A stretch of DNA of 64,000 nucleotides, taken from contig JBBRQU010000005.1 of NCBI GenBank assembly GCA_038225855.1, forward strand, positions 1 through 64,000, read 5' to 3'. Shown here in pieces: positions 63,737 through 64,000 of the stretch. The DNA comes from CAHJXF01 sp038225855. GTDB lineage: Bacteria > Pseudomonadota > Gammaproteobacteria > Burkholderiales > Burkholderiaceae_D. Below the pieces are notes generated by a model. The model saw only the letters and a list, made by a program, of their open reading frames with translations. It did not search any database and was not told the origin of the DNA. Both the position numbers and the translations under genes were made by a program. The stretch's first letter is position 1; each line of letters opens with the position of its first letter.

Positions 63737-64000
63737 ATGGAAACAACGGTCAGTTGGAACGGCACAGCCCACGATGAAGCCGGCAGCAGCATGGCATTCG
63801 TCGCTCGCACCGACAGCGGCCACACGGTCGCCATGGACGGTGCGCCGGCAAACGACGGAGATCCGCTGGGCGGGCGCAATCTGGCGCCGCGCCCGATGGA
63901 GCTGGTACTTGCCGGGACCGGTGGCTGCACGGCGTACGACGTGGTCCTGATCCTTCGACGCGGACGCCACGTCGTCACGCAATGCGAGGTGACGCTCAAG
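63737..64000 (+). CDS. OsmC family protein (N-terminal part, runs off the right edge)
   Basis: 88 codons are present, uninterrupted to the window end; full OsmC proteins are about 140 residues. GGAGAAGG precedes ATG 63737. GDPLGGRNLAPRPMELVLAG followed by TGGCTAYDVVLIL gives the family context with the first redox cysteine; the second cysteine position appears at TQCEVTLK near the edge. Expected thiol peroxidase-like activity. Divergent from rplM-rpsI, a known Burkholderiales neighbourhood. Confidence 0.92.
   Translation, partial: METTVSWNGTAHDEAGSSMAFVARTDSGHTVAMDGAPANDGDPLGGRNLAPRPMELVLAGTGGCTAYDVVLILRRGRHVVTQCEVTLK

Overview
The window is chromosomal DNA from a high-GC betaproteobacterium, most likely of the order Burkholderiales. 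The evidence is gene content and order: clpA-clpS-csp-icd, exbB-exbD-lpxK-Trm112-kdsB-adk, xseB-ispA-dxs, polA with a LOG-family gene, DUF2782 and thrB, tyrS-M23 peptidase-anmK-erpA, and rpsI-rplM beside osmC. Nearly all of it is packed core genome. No complete insertion sequence, prophage, CRISPR array, rRNA or complete tRNA gene was seen. Two genes run off the window: clpA at the left edge and an OsmC-family gene at the right.

Layout. 1-7225: proteolysis (clpA, clpS), cold shock (csp), TCA cycle (icd), two small exported proteins, superoxide dismutase and exonuclease VII large subunit. 7534-13951: an envelope and nucleotide run (exbB, exbD, lpxK, Trm112-like, kdsB, adk) followed by a membrane pyrophosphatase. 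14004-17900: a palindromic repeat, a small hydrophilic protein, an AidB-like acyl-CoA dehydrogenase preceded by a toxin-antitoxin pair, and an SDR dehydrogenase. 17915-22007: sirB1-like, murJ and an acyltransferase, divergent from rpsT. 22105-28868: an MFS exporter and an arginine cluster (argD, argF, argG) with a diguanylate cyclase gene between argF and argG. 28909-33341: murB, yajQ, small envelope proteins, an MFS transporter and a degraded HicB antitoxin. 33370-37636: folE2, dxs, ispA and xseB on the minus strand. 37988-47361: a more accessory stretch (Rieske oxygenase, DMT exporter, methyltransferase, sulfurtransferase, divergent DUF1326/DUF2182 genes, ZIP transporter plus dienelactone hydrolase, two-gene chromate transporter, lipocalin). 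47407-64000: a DUF6265 pseudogene, polA, LOG, thrB, tyrS, cell-wall hydrolase and recycling genes, erpA, bactofilin, argC, rpsI-rplM, and a candidate small RNA or attenuated leader upstream of rplM.

Functional links. Arginine synthesis is represented by argC, argD, argF and argG. Cell-wall and envelope functions recur: lpxK, kdsB, murB, murJ, anmK, M23 peptidase, bactofilin and dxs/ispA. The least understood unit is the divergent cysteine-rich DUF1326 / membrane DUF2182 pair. The most interesting non-coding signal is a promoter plus terminator unit upstream of rplM whose transcript would carry CCUCC (anti-Shine-Dalgarno) motifs. Several small scars are visible: a truncated hicB, a frameshifted DUF6265 gene, a tRNA 3'-end-like fragment, and a diverged duplication of the argG tail.
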